A stretch of 64,000 nucleotides of DNA from Psychrobacter submarinus. Its GTDB lineage: Bacteria > Pseudomonadota > Gammaproteobacteria > Pseudomonadales > Moraxellaceae. Below are positions 45,453 to 55,904 of this stretch, in pieces. The notes beneath the pieces are model-generated. The model searched no databases. It was given only the letters and a program-made list of their open reading frames with translations, and was not told the origin of the DNA. The stretch spans positions 302,257 to 366,256 of the forward strand of contig NZ_CAJHBQ010000003.1 of assembly GCF_904846685.1 (NCBI RefSeq). Reading direction: 5' to 3'. The number at the start of each line of letters is the position of its first letter. Positions within the stretch are counted from its first letter, which is position 1. Both the position numbers and the translations under genes were made by a program.

Positions 45453-45587
45453 TTAGACGATATCTTTGTTATCGCGTTTGGCTCGTTTGATATCACGATA
45501 GGTTGCAGTGCAAATCAAGACTAGCACGGCTAAAGTGATAGCGGGCCAAATCAGGATATACAAGCCGTAAATAAAAGTGTTATCCAT
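45453..45587 (-). CDS. Small membrane protein, putative transporter small subunit
   Basis: A 44-codon frame encodes MDNTFIYGLYILIWPAITL followed by a hydrophobic stretch to about residue 28 and a basic tail (YRDIKRAKRDNKDIV). It has one membrane segment and a positive C-terminal tail. The ATG is preceded by AAAAGGAGATAAC, an excellent ribosome binding site. It lies 133 bases after the sodium:solute symporter gene on the same strand. Small subunits of this type accompany some symporters of that family, so it probably assists the transporter at 45721. It is too short for default gene-finding cut-offs. Confidence 0.75.
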   Translation of the reverse strand: MDNTFIYGLYILIWPAITLAVLVLICTATYRDIKRAKRDNKDIV

Positions 45588-45720
45588 GTTATCTCCTTTT
45601 TATGGCTAATAAATAGGGTTTCAGTCATAGCCACTAAATCAGTTTTCAATAGTGGCTATAGACTCAAAACCGTCCTAAATTAAGCTAAGTTATATCAAGC
45701 TAAGTTTTATAGCCTACCGC

Positions 45721-47388
45721 TTACGGGTTCTTAGAGGCGGGGGCGACCTTAGCTTTTTTATCATAGTTGCCGACGCGTTGTTTGATTAAATCAAAGTCGA
45801 AGCGCTCATTACCCATTAAGCTCACTAGCGTACAGACGATCGCACTAACGCCATAAGCCGTTAGGGAAGCGACTAACACCATATAATCACGCAAGAAGCC
45901 AGTGGCAAAGATCAACATCAAGATTAGCGTTATCAGGGCTGCACCCATACCTGCCTTACGCCCTAAGAAACCAAAGACCATCAGACCAATAACGACAGCT
46001 GCGCCAACACTCGCCATCGCCTCGAAGAATAGAGCGGTAACACCTGTGATAGGGATCAGCTCAAAACGAGCGATACAGAAGAATATCAAGGCGACAATCA
46101 CCGCAGAGGTAAACGCGACATTGGTAACGCGGTTCCAAAACACGCTGGCGATGACCGGGAAGACGACCGCGCCCCATAATGCACCGACGAATACGAGCAT
46201 CACTAAGATATCGAGCTTAAAGCTTGCAAATATCAGACCAGCAGCGGTGGCGACAATCATCGTACCACGGCCGACTAGCATCATCGTTCTTGGTTTGACT
46301 TGACCTTTTTTGGCGATGTTTTTACCGTAGACGTCCGCCATCATAATCGTCGATAATGCAGACAAATCAGAATCTGCCGTTGAAGATAATGAGCCGATAA
46401 CTAAAATAAAGAACAGTGCAATAAATATCGGATGCAGATAAGTGCTGACCATTTGCGGAATCAGATTATTCATATCGCCATTTAGCGGCTCGACACCGAT
46501 GGTCAAAGCCATTAGACCTATCATACCTAGACCGATGACGATACCTGCGTAACCGATAGTGGCAGTAACAAAGGTGGGTTTGATTTTGTCTTGATCAATG
46601 GCGAATAGCCTTTGGGTAATCGTCTGATTACCGATAGCATATGCTAATACCGCGACGAAGAAAGGCGCACCTTGCTGCAAGAAAGCTTCTGATGAAAAGA
46701 AGTCTTGCTGCTCAAGAGTTAGATTGGACAGCCCTTCTACCATGACGCTAGGACCACCCATAGAGAACAATACAGCCGGAATAATTACCACGCCGATAGC
46801 CATTAAGGCGACAAGCTGAGCGAAATCGGTAAAGACAGATGCTCGAAAGCCTGAGGTTAGCGTATAGCTTAAGACGCCGATACCAGCGATAAGTACACCG
46901 GTCTGAAACGATAATGGTGAGAGTACGGAAACTAAGGCGCCGGCGGCGGTGAAGTTGACCATCAAGCTAATTAAGCTGCCCATAAGGTTAGATATGGCTA
47001 AAATCAATTGGCTTAATGAACCGTGGCGGGCGTGAATAAGCTCACCTAAAGTGTGACCGTTGGGGGCCAGTTCGCGAAAGCGCATGCCAAATGGGTAGAT
47101 GAATAAAATCATCAATGCGCCCCAAAAGCCATAATGAATCGGACCGGACACACCGTATTTATAACCAGAAGTGGCCGCAGCATAAAAGGAGGCTGCCCAA
47201 ATCCAAGTGGCGGTCATACTAGCGGCGCCCATACCGAAACCAACGCCGTGCCCTGCGACCATAAACCCACTGGTCGATTCTTTGTCTTTTTTGATCAGTA
47301 AAGAGAGTAAATAAGTACCCCCATAAAAAGCGACTAACAGTAAAATAACAGTTAGCGCCGAAAATTGAAACAGTGACTCGTTTTGCAA
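45721..47388 (-). CDS. Sodium:solute symporter family transporter
   Basis: The 555-residue protein has about 13 membrane segments. Sodium:solute symporter features include FYGGTYLLSLLI, SGFMVAGHGVGFGMGAASMTATWIWAASFY at the start, YTLTSGFRASVFTDFAQLVALM in the middle (the typical SGFRAS..TD..Q region) and LVIGSLSSTADSDLSALSTIMM. These resemble the urea/DUR3- and proline-type branch, but the substrate is not clear. The start is a TTG: it is preceded by GAGGT and by an in-frame TGA four codons upstream. A 44-residue membrane protein follows downstream on the same strand and may be its partner. Confidence 0.88.
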   Translation of the reverse strand: MQNESLFQFSALTVILLLVAFYGGTYLLSLLIKKDKESTSGFMVAGHGVGFGMGAASMTATWIWAASFYAAATSGYKYGVSGPIHYGFWGALMILFIYPFGMRFRELAPNGHTLGELIHARHGSLSQLILAISNLMGSLISLMVNFTAAGALVSVLSPLSFQTGVLIAGIGVLSYTLTSGFRASVFTDFAQLVALMAIGVVIIPAVLFSMGGPSVMVEGLSNLTLEQQDFFSSEAFLQQGAPFFVAVLAYAIGNQTITQRLFAIDQDKIKPTFVTATIGYAGIVIGLGMIGLMALTIGVEPLNGDMNNLIPQMVSTYLHPIFIALFFILVIGSLSSTADSDLSALSTIMMADVYGKNIAKKGQVKPRTMMLVGRGTMIVATAAGLIFASFKLDILVMLVFVGALWGAVVFPVIASVFWNRVTNVAFTSAVIVALIFFCIARFELIPITGVTALFFEAMASVGAAVVIGLMVFGFLGRKAGMGAALITLILMLIFATGFLRDYMVLVASLTAYGVSAIVCTLVSLMGNERFDFDLIKQRVGNYDKKAKVAPASKNP

Positions 47389-47928
47389 ATTCGCACCTCA
47401 CTATTATACTTATCATTGACGTCATAAACTGACATAGATAGAAACGTAAAAAAGATAAATACCAAAGGAGTAGACCATTAGTATTTGATTTTTGTGTCAA
47501 CAACCTAACACAGATGTAACTTCAAACCTATTGACCGCCCAGTTAACTTTTCTTCGCTTAACTTTGTGAGAATGCAAGAATCGCAAGCTCAGCTCTTACT
47601 GCAAATCTTAATATATGCACTATTACTTACACTATTAGGAAGTAACGCGAGAAGGAATAAAAAGGCTTAATGCGTGTTAAATAAGCTTTAATGTAGCTTC
47701 GATATAACTTGGATATAACTTGGATATAACTTGGATATAACTTGGATATAACTTGGATATAACTTGGATATAACTTGGATATAACTTGGATATAAAAAAG
47801 CAGCTAAGTTTATGAAAGGCATTTTAATAGGTATAAGTGGGTAGGCTTTTGGCTGTAACAGAGGTACAATATCACGCGTGAATTATACGGGTTTCCTTTC
47901 TGTTCATCGCCAAAACTTTGGAGTTATC
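47389..47928. other. Divergent intergenic region symporter/folD
   Basis: Apart from an 11-bp tandem repeat at 47701-47795, nothing recognisable is seen in these 540 bases. The region should hold the promoters of the symporter (minus) and folD (plus). Confidence 0.5.
47701..47795. repeat. 11-bp tandem repeat, 8 full copies plus a partial one
   Basis: The unit GATATAACTTG is repeated perfectly eight times from 47701 and ends with a 7-base partial copy GATATAA. The unit length is close to one helical turn. It lies about 130 bases before the folD start and is likely variable in copy number. Confidence 0.95.
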
Positions 47929-48825
47929 ATGTCAAGTGCGTCAAACACTACTGAGCCATCAACTGAGCAAAAATCCGCTACGCTGTTAGATGGCAAAGCG
48001 CTCGCCAAACAGATAGAGCAGTCTCTGAGCCAGCGCGTGGCTACGCTCAAGGATAAGACGGGACGTACCCCAATCCTTGCGACGATTTTGGTCGGTGCCG
48101 ATCCTGCCTCCGCCACTTATGTACGTATGAAAGGCAATGCCTGCAAGCGTATCGGTATGGACTCAATCAAGGTGGAGCTGCCATCCGAGACCACCACCGA
48201 GCAGCTCAAAGCAAAAATTGACGAGCTCAATAATAATCCAGATGTGCATGGTATTTTATTACAGCACCCTGTACCTGCTCATATCGATGAGCGTGCTTGT
48301 TTTGAGCAAATCGACTTGGCAAAAGATGTTGATGGCGTCACTTGCTTAGGTTTTGGTCGTATGAGTATGGGAGAGGCGGCATATGGCTCTTGTACGCCGC
48401 AGGGCATCATGCATCTGCTAGCGCACTATGATATCGAGCTATCCGGTAAGCAGGCTGTGGTGGTCGGGCGTAGTCCGATCTTAGGTAAGCCGATGGCGAT
48501 GATGCTATTAAATGCGAACTGTACTGTGACGATTTGCCATTCAAGAACCGAAGATTTGCAAGCGCATGTACAGCGCGCTGATATTGTCGTTGGCGCGGTC
48601 GGCGTACCTGAGCTGATTAAAGCCGAGTGGATTAAACCCGGCGCGGTAGTGGTCGATGCCGGCTTCCATCCTACGGATAACGGCGGCGTTGGTGATATCG
48701 AGATGACGGGCGTGGCTGATATTGCTAGTGCCTATACGCCAGTACCAGGCGGTGTCGGGCCAATGACGATCAATACCTTGATTCGCCAAACCGTTGAAGC
48801 TGCAGAAAAGGCTGCAGGTTTGTAG
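47929..48825 (+). CDS. folD: Methylenetetrahydrofolate dehydrogenase/cyclohydrolase
   Basis: The 298-residue bifunctional enzyme interconverts 5,10-methylene-THF, methenyl-THF and 10-formyl-THF. It has [23 protein letters not shown] with the catalytic Lys, [34 protein letters not shown], the NADP-binding [17 protein letters not shown] and the C-terminal [14 protein letters not shown]. The frame is open to a GTG at 47878, but ATG 47929 is preceded by TTTGGAG and gives the normal length with a polar N-terminal extension of about 15 residues. Confidence 0.96.
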   Translation: MSSASNTTEPSTEQKSATLLDGKALAKQIEQSLSQRVATLKDKTGRTPILATILVGADPASATYVRMKGNACKRIGMDSIKVELPSETTTEQLKAKIDELNNNPDVHGILLQHPVPAHIDERACFEQIDLAKDVDGVTCLGFGRMSMGEAAYGSCTPQGIMHLLAHYDIELSGKQAVVVGRSPILGKPMAMMLLNANCTVTICHSRTEDLQAHVQRADIVVGAVGVPELIKAEWIKPGAVVVDAGFHPTDNGGVGDIEMTGVADIASAYTPVPGGVGPMTINTLIRQTVEAAEKAAGL

Positions 48826-48942
48826 ACTGGTACAACTATTAAATGAATGATAGATTCGAATATTCATTGCTCATAGATAAGGCGTCTGATGCTATAGATT
48901 ATCAGACCAAATCAACCAAACAAAAAGTTGATAGGTTCCCAC

Positions 48943-49461
48943 ATGTCTAAAAAAAATGTAGATCTTCATGAGCGTTTACAGCATATTGGCAGAGAGTTCG
49001 TCGATATTTGCCACTATATTATTTTATTTTTGATCAGTTTGGTGGTGATCTGGACAGCAGGTAAAGAGTTTATTGTTATTATTCAAAAAGGTTCAGCGGC
49101 GCTAAAAGATATTTTGATGTTATTTATTTATCTAGAGCTGCTTGCTATGATTGGCATTTATTTTAAGACCCATCGCTTACCTGTACAGTTTTTAATCTTT
49201 ATTGCCATAACAGCACTGTCACGACATCTAGTAGTAGATGTTCAAGCGGTATCTGACTACTTTCACTTGTGGCTACTCGCAACGATTTCTGTAGTGATAA
49301 TCTTACTAAGTGCCTCGATAGTTGTACTCACATGGACAGCCCGAACCTATGGTCGACCAGAGGATAATTTAGATAGTGCTCACGTTAATTCTACTACAAA
49401 AGCGTTACTACCTGACAACGCTCAGGCACCTAAGAGCAACACGAAGCATCGCCGTGAATAG
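48943..49461 (+). CDS. PsiE-family inner membrane protein
   Basis: The 172-residue protein has four membrane segments (about 22-45, 60-80, 85-105, 117-140) with DICHYIILFLISLVVIW, LYLELLAMIGIYFKTHRLPVQFLIFIAITALSRHLVVD-type sequence (ELLAMIGIYFKTHRLPVQFL) that is the PsiE signature. PsiE is phosphate-starvation-inducible in E. coli, but its molecular role is unknown. The open frame begins at a TTG (48928); ATG 48943 is preferred. The C-terminal 30 residues are polar and family-variable. Confidence 0.82.
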   Translation: MSKKNVDLHERLQHIGREFVDICHYIILFLISLVVIWTAGKEFIVIIQKGSAALKDILMLFIYLELLAMIGIYFKTHRLPVQFLIFIAITALSRHLVVDVQAVSDYFHLWLLATISVVIILLSASIVVLTWTARTYGRPEDNLDSAHVNSTTKALLPDNAQAPKSNTKHRRE

Positions 49462-49475
49462 AGAAGTAATTGCCA

Positions 49476-49509
49476 CAGTTAGACCATAAGAACAGTTAGA
49501 CCATAAGAA
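49476..49509. repeat. 17-bp tandem direct repeat
   Basis: CAGTTAGACCATAAGAA occurs twice in a row (49476-49492 and 49493-49509), just after the PsiE-family gene and before the shared hairpin. Confidence 0.9.
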
Positions 49510-49546
49510 AGGACGGAGTTCTGTGCAATACAGAACTCCGCCCTTG
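49509..49546. terminator. Hairpin between the PsiE-family gene and corA
   Basis: GGAGTTCTGT and ACAGAACTCC form a perfect 10-bp core stem with a 5-base loop, extended by near-complementary GGAC/GCCC ends. It lies between the convergent genes and may terminate both, although the T tract is weak. Confidence 0.6.
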
Positions 49547-49580
49547 ATATGAAATTAGCTCGTCTAAGATTTGTATGGCT

Positions 49581-50801
49581 TTACAGCCATTTTACCTTTT
49601 TAAACTTATAGTATAAGTAGCTACAAGTCGTCGCAATCAAAAATAGAATAACAAAATAAGAGTATTCCCAATGCAGCTCAGGCATAAAGTCGAAGTTCAT
49701 GCCATACAGCCCAGCGACGGCAGTCGGTACTGCCAGTATACCGGCCCAAGCAGCAAGCTTTCGCACCACCTCGTTTTGACCCATATTGACCATAGCCATA
49801 TAGGTATCCATAGCTAAGCTTAGCATCTCATTGAGGCCGTTAACTGCATCTAGTGAGCGCAGCAGATGGTCATTAATATCTCGAAAGTAAGGCTTAGCAG
49901 CGTTAGGGAAGGCGGGTACTAAATCGCTTTTTTGATGATTAATGAAGAAGTTACAGATGTCTTGTACTGGCAAGATTACCGCGCGCATATGTACCAGTTG
50001 CGACTTAATCTCATAGAGGTTTTTTAGGGTGTCTTTATTAAACTCATAAGTAAAGATATTACGCTCTTGCTCGCGTAAGTAGCTGCCGAGTCTATCGGTG
50101 ATGGGCAAGTAGTTATCGACAATAAAATCAAGAACAGCGTGCAAGATAAAGATAGGCCCCATTCTTAGCTTTTCGGGGCGCAGATGACAGTGCTCACGAA
50201 TCGGCGCATAGGCGTTTGAGGGGCCCGTGCGGATAGTAATTAGGTAGTTTTTACCCATAAATATCGCAGTTGTGCCGTAGCGGATATAATTATCTTCAAG
50301 CTTGGCGGTACGAACGACCAAGAATACCGTATCGTTGTTATAGGCTTCGATTTTGGCACGTTGGTTGTCCGAAAAAGCATCTTCTATAGCCAGCTCATGC
50401 AGATCAAAAGCGTTTTGCACTTCGGCAATGGTCTGTAAGCTTGGCTCATAAAGCCCTAACCAAATAAACTGGTTATTATTGGTCAAAGCTTTATTCACAT
50501 CGCCAAGCGCCAACTGGCTGATTTGTTTACCGGTCTTACGCGAGTAGGAGTAGCAGTTGACCACTTCAGCTTCGCTTGAGACGACGATATCCTCATAACG
50601 CTCTGAGTCGGGGTCGTAGACGGTCATGGTCTCAAGCGTATCTTCTTCCGTCGCTTCTGCATCACCGTAAATATAGCTGTCGTAATCGACGAAGTTTAGC
50701 GGCGCCTCAACATTGTCAACATTGTCAGAGTAGATACGTTCGATATTAGAATCTGGGGCGATACGTATCGTCTGGAGTGACGGCTCATCATCACGGTGCA
50801 T
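49581..50801 (-). CDS. corA: CorA-family magnesium/cobalt transporter
   Basis: The 406-residue protein has a long cytoplasmic domain and two C-terminal membrane segments. The first ends with the selectivity motif GMN in AGLYGMNFDFMPELHW, and the second is SYFVILFLIATTCSYLYYKF followed by KKVKWL. CorA forms a pentameric channel for Mg2+. It is longer than E. coli CorA (316), mainly because of about 90 acidic N-terminal residues (EATEEDTLETMTVYDPDSERYED). CorA-like proteins with such N-terminal extensions may also be ZntB-like exporters, so the ion is inferred. Confidence 0.88.
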   Translation of the reverse strand: MHRDDEPSLQTIRIAPDSNIERIYSDNVDNVEAPLNFVDYDSYIYGDAEATEEDTLETMTVYDPDSERYEDIVVSSEAEVVNCYSYSRKTGKQISQLALGDVNKALTNNNQFIWLGLYEPSLQTIAEVQNAFDLHELAIEDAFSDNQRAKIEAYNNDTVFLVVRTAKLEDNYIRYGTTAIFMGKNYLITIRTGPSNAYAPIREHCHLRPEKLRMGPIFILHAVLDFIVDNYLPITDRLGSYLREQERNIFTYEFNKDTLKNLYEIKSQLVHMRAVILPVQDICNFFINHQKSDLVPAFPNAAKPYFRDINDHLLRSLDAVNGLNEMLSLAMDTYMAMVNMGQNEVVRKLAAWAGILAVPTAVAGLYGMNFDFMPELHWEYSYFVILFLIATTCSYLYYKFKKVKWL

Positions 50802-50982
50802 ACACGCTCTTCCTCGTCGTTAAAGCCTAGCCGTTAAAGATTAGTCGTTAAAATTAAATCTTTATATAAAAGTATCTTTATCACATAGGACTTGCCGCAT
50901 CTTAGACAGTGCAGGAGATGCAAATGTGCGAGACACCTAATATCACTAGTCAAATATTGAGACCTAAATTTCAAGCGGCAGG

Positions 50983-51372
50983 CTATAAAGCATAACGCTT
51001 TAAGGTGTCGATATCGACAAGCGTCAGTAAGCTCTCATGACAAGCTTCAAGCTTAATAGGCGGTGCGATATCGAAGTCCAATGCTTCAACCCAGCGTAGT
51101 GCACAGATACACCAATAGTCACCGGGCTTTAAACCAGCAAAATTATACTCAGGTAAAGGGGTGATGAGGTCATTACCGCGACTCGATGAAAAGTTCAAAA
51201 ATTCGCTAGTCATCTTAGCGCAGACTGTATGTTGGCCAACATCTTGGTTGCCAGTATGACAAAAACCGTTACGATAATATCCAGTGATAGGATCAAAGCA
51301 GCAGCTAGCCAGTGCAGTGCCTAGTACATTGGTTTGATTGATCTCGGGGTTAGGATGATAATCTGTGGACAT
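50983..51372 (-). CDS. DUF2237 family protein
   Basis: The 129-residue protein matches DUF2237 along its length: NVLGTALASCCFDPITGYYRNGFCHTG, then DVGQHTVCAKMTSEFLNFSSSRGNDLITPLPEYNFAGLKPGD and WCICALRWVEA. There are several conserved Cys and His residues (Cys24, Cys25, Cys38, His40, Cys51, Cys92, Cys94 in rough count) that may bind metal, but no function is established for the family. It is transcribed alone. Confidence 0.85.
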   Translation of the reverse strand: MSTDYHPNPEINQTNVLGTALASCCFDPITGYYRNGFCHTGNQDVGQHTVCAKMTSEFLNFSSSRGNDLITPLPEYNFAGLKPGDYWCICALRWVEALDFDIAPPIKLEACHESLLTLVDIDTLKRYAL

Positions 51373-51943
51373 AAAAATTCCAAAAAAAATATGAGTTAGT
51401 GTAACACGGGTCTAGCGCATAGAGATAAGCCAAAAACGGCTACTTTGTTAGCAAATGATTATTGACGCTCCACTGCGCTTACCTCTACCAGGGGAGTCTT
51501 AGCGCTTTTTAAGGACTGCTGTCTATAGCTGTTGAAAAGTGCTGAGTAATCGGTAGCCATCGCTAGTGATTACTCAGAATTGTGACTAGTCGAATCTTAA
51601 CGGCTATGCTAAACTAAATCCTCAAGTGCTGTGAGCATTTCGCGTCAGTGTGTTCAAACGTTTTATGTTATATATCTAATATAGTATGTCAAATGTTTGA
51701 AGTGCACAGCGATAGCTTTTATCACCCTCGTCTATTTATTATCATAATTAAAAACGACTATACTTAAATCGGTCAACTATATAACGATCTAGATTTTGCA
51801 TGACCTAAACTGAAAAATATTTGGTATTGAGATGACCTAGTTACTTTATACGGATTGGGTCAGTGATAGTGCGTGCTAAAAATACAAACCGCTCATAAAC
51901 TTATCGTATCGCGTTTGCGCGATAAGCCAAACAAGGATTTATT
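51373..51943. other. Intergenic region upstream of hisZ with three inverted repeats
   Basis: These 571 bases contain no gene. Inverted repeats: CTGAGTAATC (51542-51551)/GATTACTCAG (51568-51577); TTCAAACGTTT (51653-51663)/AAATGTTTGAA (51691-51701); and TATCGCG (51907-51913)/CGCGATA (51918-51924) just before the hisZ ribosome binding site. The last could influence hisZ translation. Confidence 0.5.
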
Positions 51944-53254
51944 GTGTCTGTCAGTTCTGATTCTACTAGTTTTGCTCACTCCTCTTCGGCGACTCAGCAG
52001 AGTACCCAAACGACACCTACAGGGGCTAATAATGGCCTATCTTACTTAAGTAATCATGCCGCTGAAGTGGCGAATAATTGGCTACTACCGGATGGGGTTG
52101 GCGATGTACTGTTTTCTGCGGCCCAAAAACAAGAAGTGCTGCGTTATCAGCTCATCCAGCAGCTGATCACTCATGGCTATCAGCCAGTCAGTCCTCCTTT
52201 GATTGAATATACCGAGTCATTATTGAGTGAGGCCTCAGAGGACCTTAAGCGGCAGACATTCAAGATTATCGATCAGTTGACCGGCCGCTTGATGGGTCTG
52301 CGCGCCGATATCACGCCGCAGATTCTACGTATCGACGCGCATCACGGTAAAGGCATAGCGCGCTATTGTTATGTGGGTCACGTCATCCATACGCTGCCCT
52401 CAGGATTATTTGGCTCACGCACACCGCTGCAGTTGGGCGCTGAGATCTTCGGCTATGATGATCTAAAGGCCGATATTGAGCTGATAGATGTATTGTTTAC
52501 TATGGTCAATGGCTTGAGTCTAAAGGCAAGTCTCCATATCGATTTAGGTCACGTGGCGATATTTAAACGCTTAGCTGAGCTGGCACAGTTATCTACCAGT
52601 GATACCGACCAGCTGATGACGCTGTATGCTAATAAAAACCTACCAGAGCTTAAGCGCATAAGTAAAGCTCTGCCGATGGGGGACGATTTTTATGCGTTAG
52701 CACGCTATGGTCATGATATGACTGAACTGCTGGCGAAGCTATCTGCTACGGCTAAGCAAGATACCAAGATTGCGCAAGCAGTCGACGAATTACAACGCTT
52801 GAGTACACATCTGCAGCAGCAATGGCAGTGCGATGTCAGTATCGATGTCACCGAACTATCAGGTTATCATTATCATACGGGTATCGTCTTTAACGGTTAT
52901 ATCAATAGTGAGACCCAGCCACTAGTGCGCGGCGGTCGCTTCGATGGTATGCAAAGTCAGAACAGTCAACTGACCGATGATCAAGCGCCGCGAGCCGCGA
53001 CTGGGTTTAGTATGGATGTCAGCCGATTGCTGGCACATATTGAGCTTGCAGCGCCAGCGGTAGTCATTGTTGATTATACTGACATGACTGAGGCCGATAG
53101 TGCGCGCAAACAAGCGTTACAACAGCAAATCGAAAAATGGCGCCAGCAAGGGTACCGGGTTATAGTGCCTTTGAGCGAAGATGACTGTCCAGCTGATGTT
53201 ACCCATCGTTTAAGCCTAGCTGATGAGAGCTGGCAATTAATTAATATCAATTAA
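51944..53254 (+). CDS. hisZ: ATP phosphoribosyltransferase regulatory subunit
   Basis: The 436-residue protein is a HisRS-like paralogue without tRNA-synthetase function. It has the class II core pieces LPDGVGDVLFSAAQKQEVLRYQL, GRLMGLRADITPQILRIDAH and LVRGGRFDGMQ, but lacks the anticodon-binding domain present in hisS at 60396. HisZ associates with the short form of HisG to make the first enzyme of histidine synthesis. The start is GTG at 51944 with AAGGA seven bases earlier. The pairing with purA, 157 bases downstream, is common in gammaproteobacteria and links histidine and purine synthesis. Confidence 0.92.
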   Translation: MSVSSDSTSFAHSSSATQQSTQTTPTGANNGLSYLSNHAAEVANNWLLPDGVGDVLFSAAQKQEVLRYQLIQQLITHGYQPVSPPLIEYTESLLSEASEDLKRQTFKIIDQLTGRLMGLRADITPQILRIDAHHGKGIARYCYVGHVIHTLPSGLFGSRTPLQLGAEIFGYDDLKADIELIDVLFTMVNGLSLKASLHIDLGHVAIFKRLAELAQLSTSDTDQLMTLYANKNLPELKRISKALPMGDDFYALARYGHDMTELLAKLSATAKQDTKIAQAVDELQRLSTHLQQQWQCDVSIDVTELSGYHYHTGIVFNGYINSETQPLVRGGRFDGMQSQNSQLTDDQAPRAATGFSMDVSRLLAHIELAAPAVVIVDYTDMTEADSARKQALQQQIEKWRQQGYRVIVPLSEDDCPADVTHRLSLADESWQLININ

Positions 53255-53402
53255 TCAGTACAGTACCGAAATATATAGTGGCGGGGTAACGCGCCCTAAC
53301 ACTGAATTCAATATCTGATTCAATCCATAGCTAAGTCTGATAACTCGCTTAGCTGTTTAATTTAATAGTCGTTTATTAACCTACTCAAATACATTACTGT
53401 AA

Positions 53403-54701
<1,299 letters not shown>

Positions 54702-54730
54702 GCGATAAAGCGCTAGAAGTATAATCAAAT

Positions 54731-54767
54731 CCCAGTGTCTAAATTATACAAGGCACTGGGATTTTTT
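54731..54767 (+). terminator. Terminator of purA
   Basis: CCCAGTG and CACTGGG form a stem with a 16-base loop followed by T6, beginning 29 bases after the purA stop. Confidence 0.8.
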
Positions 54768-54991
54768 AATCAGATGAGGGTATTTACGGTTTAGCAAGAC
54801 ACAATCATAAATTAACCCTATCATTTATAGTGTTAATCATTATAATAGTCAGCAATCATCCACTGAGGGCAGTGTGCTCGCATTGATAACGCACTAGTTT
54901 ATCGGTTTATTTAGCTGATTTGGTGTGATGATCACAGATAACTTACCTCTTTATTTTACGGCTAACTCAATCCACTTTATAGGAGCTTTTC

Positions 54992-55423
54992 ATGGCTAAC
55001 GAACGTACTCTATCTATTATCAAACCTGACGCAGTTGCTGGCAATCATATCGGCGCTATCTATGATCGCTTTGAGCAAGCGGGTCTAAAAATCGTTGCTG
55101 CTAAAATGATGCAACTTGATGACGAAAAAGCGGGCGGCTTTTACGCTGAGCACGCTGAGCGTCCATTCTACAACGACCTAAAGTCATTCATGACCTCAGG
55201 CCCAGTATTAGTATCAGTATTAGAAGGCGAGAACGCTATCGCTAAGCATCGCGAAATCATGGGCGCAACTAACCCAGCTGATGCAGACAAAGGTACTATC
55301 CGTGCAGATTTTGCTAGCAGCATCGACGAAAACGCCGTTCATGGTTCAGATTCTGCTCAGTCCGCTGAGCGTGAAATCAGCTACTTCTTCAATGATAATG
55401 AAGTGTGTGCTCGTACTCGTTAA
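54992..55423 (+). CDS. ndk: Nucleoside diphosphate kinase
   Basis: The 143-residue enzyme transfers phosphate from ATP to other NDPs. The phospho-carrier is His117 in NAVHGSDS, and the family motifs [27 protein letters not shown] and [18 protein letters not shown] are present. Length and residues match E. coli Ndk. A ribosome binding site ATAGGAGC lies just before the ATG. It precedes rlmN and the following cluster, as in many gammaproteobacteria. Confidence 0.98.
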   Translation: MANERTLSIIKPDAVAGNHIGAIYDRFEQAGLKIVAAKMMQLDDEKAGGFYAEHAERPFYNDLKSFMTSGPVLVSVLEGENAIAKHREIMGATNPADADKGTIRADFASSIDENAVHGSDSAQSAEREISYFFNDNEVCARTR

Positions 55424-55904
55424 TTCATACGTTGATCAGTATGGACGAGTATTGAGGCGTTGCTGTTAATAGGTTATGTTGGGGTTTAGTATTTATGACT
55501 ACCAGCAGTTGACTGCTAGTCAGCCTATAGTCATTTATTCAATAGTAGCGCAAGACGGCTTATACTCAGTAGGGTGTAAGCCGTTTCTACTATCAGCTAC
55601 TCACTTCATAGTCTAAGCGTTGAGCGTTGAAATAACCTAGGATTACCCTAATATTCAGTATAGCGTTACGATTATCGGATTATCGTAAGTCTCATTGTTA
55701 TATAAATAACTACTATACCAATCTAATCTAACTATAAAAGCCCTCAAGTAACTTTCTAGGGCTCATAGCGTTAGCAATCCCTTATCAGCATCTCATTATC
55801 AGTGACCAAATAAAACGTGAGCTGATATAATAACGCTCATAATGGATTGCTCATGCTCCACAATATTGCACAAGCTTTTTAGCTCAGGCAAAAAGGTATT
55901 TATT
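55424..55904. other. Intergenic region ndk to rlmN
   Basis: In these 481 bases the clearest feature is a hairpin at 55555-55586 (ACGGCTTATAC/GTGTAAGCCGT), a possible terminator of ndk, and a weaker one at about 55737-55768 (AGCCCT/AGGGCT). No gene is seen. Confidence 0.5.
55555..55586 (+). terminator. Terminator-like hairpin after ndk
   Basis: ACGGCTTATAC and GTGTAAGCCGT pair with one wobble around an 8-base loop, followed by TTTC. It lies about 130 bases after the ndk stop. Confidence 0.55.

Noticed and set aside
47219..47503. 94-residue frame upstream of the symporter
   Set aside because: It overlaps the symporter 5' end in another frame and lacks a plausible start; the symporter is supported by family motifs.
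47701..47795. CRISPR array
   Set aside because: Repeats are 11 bp, directly adjacent without spacers, and no cas genes are present; this is a simple tandem repeat.
48541..48867. 108-residue minus-strand frame opposite folD
   Set aside because: Lies inside folD on the opposite strand with no recognisable domain.
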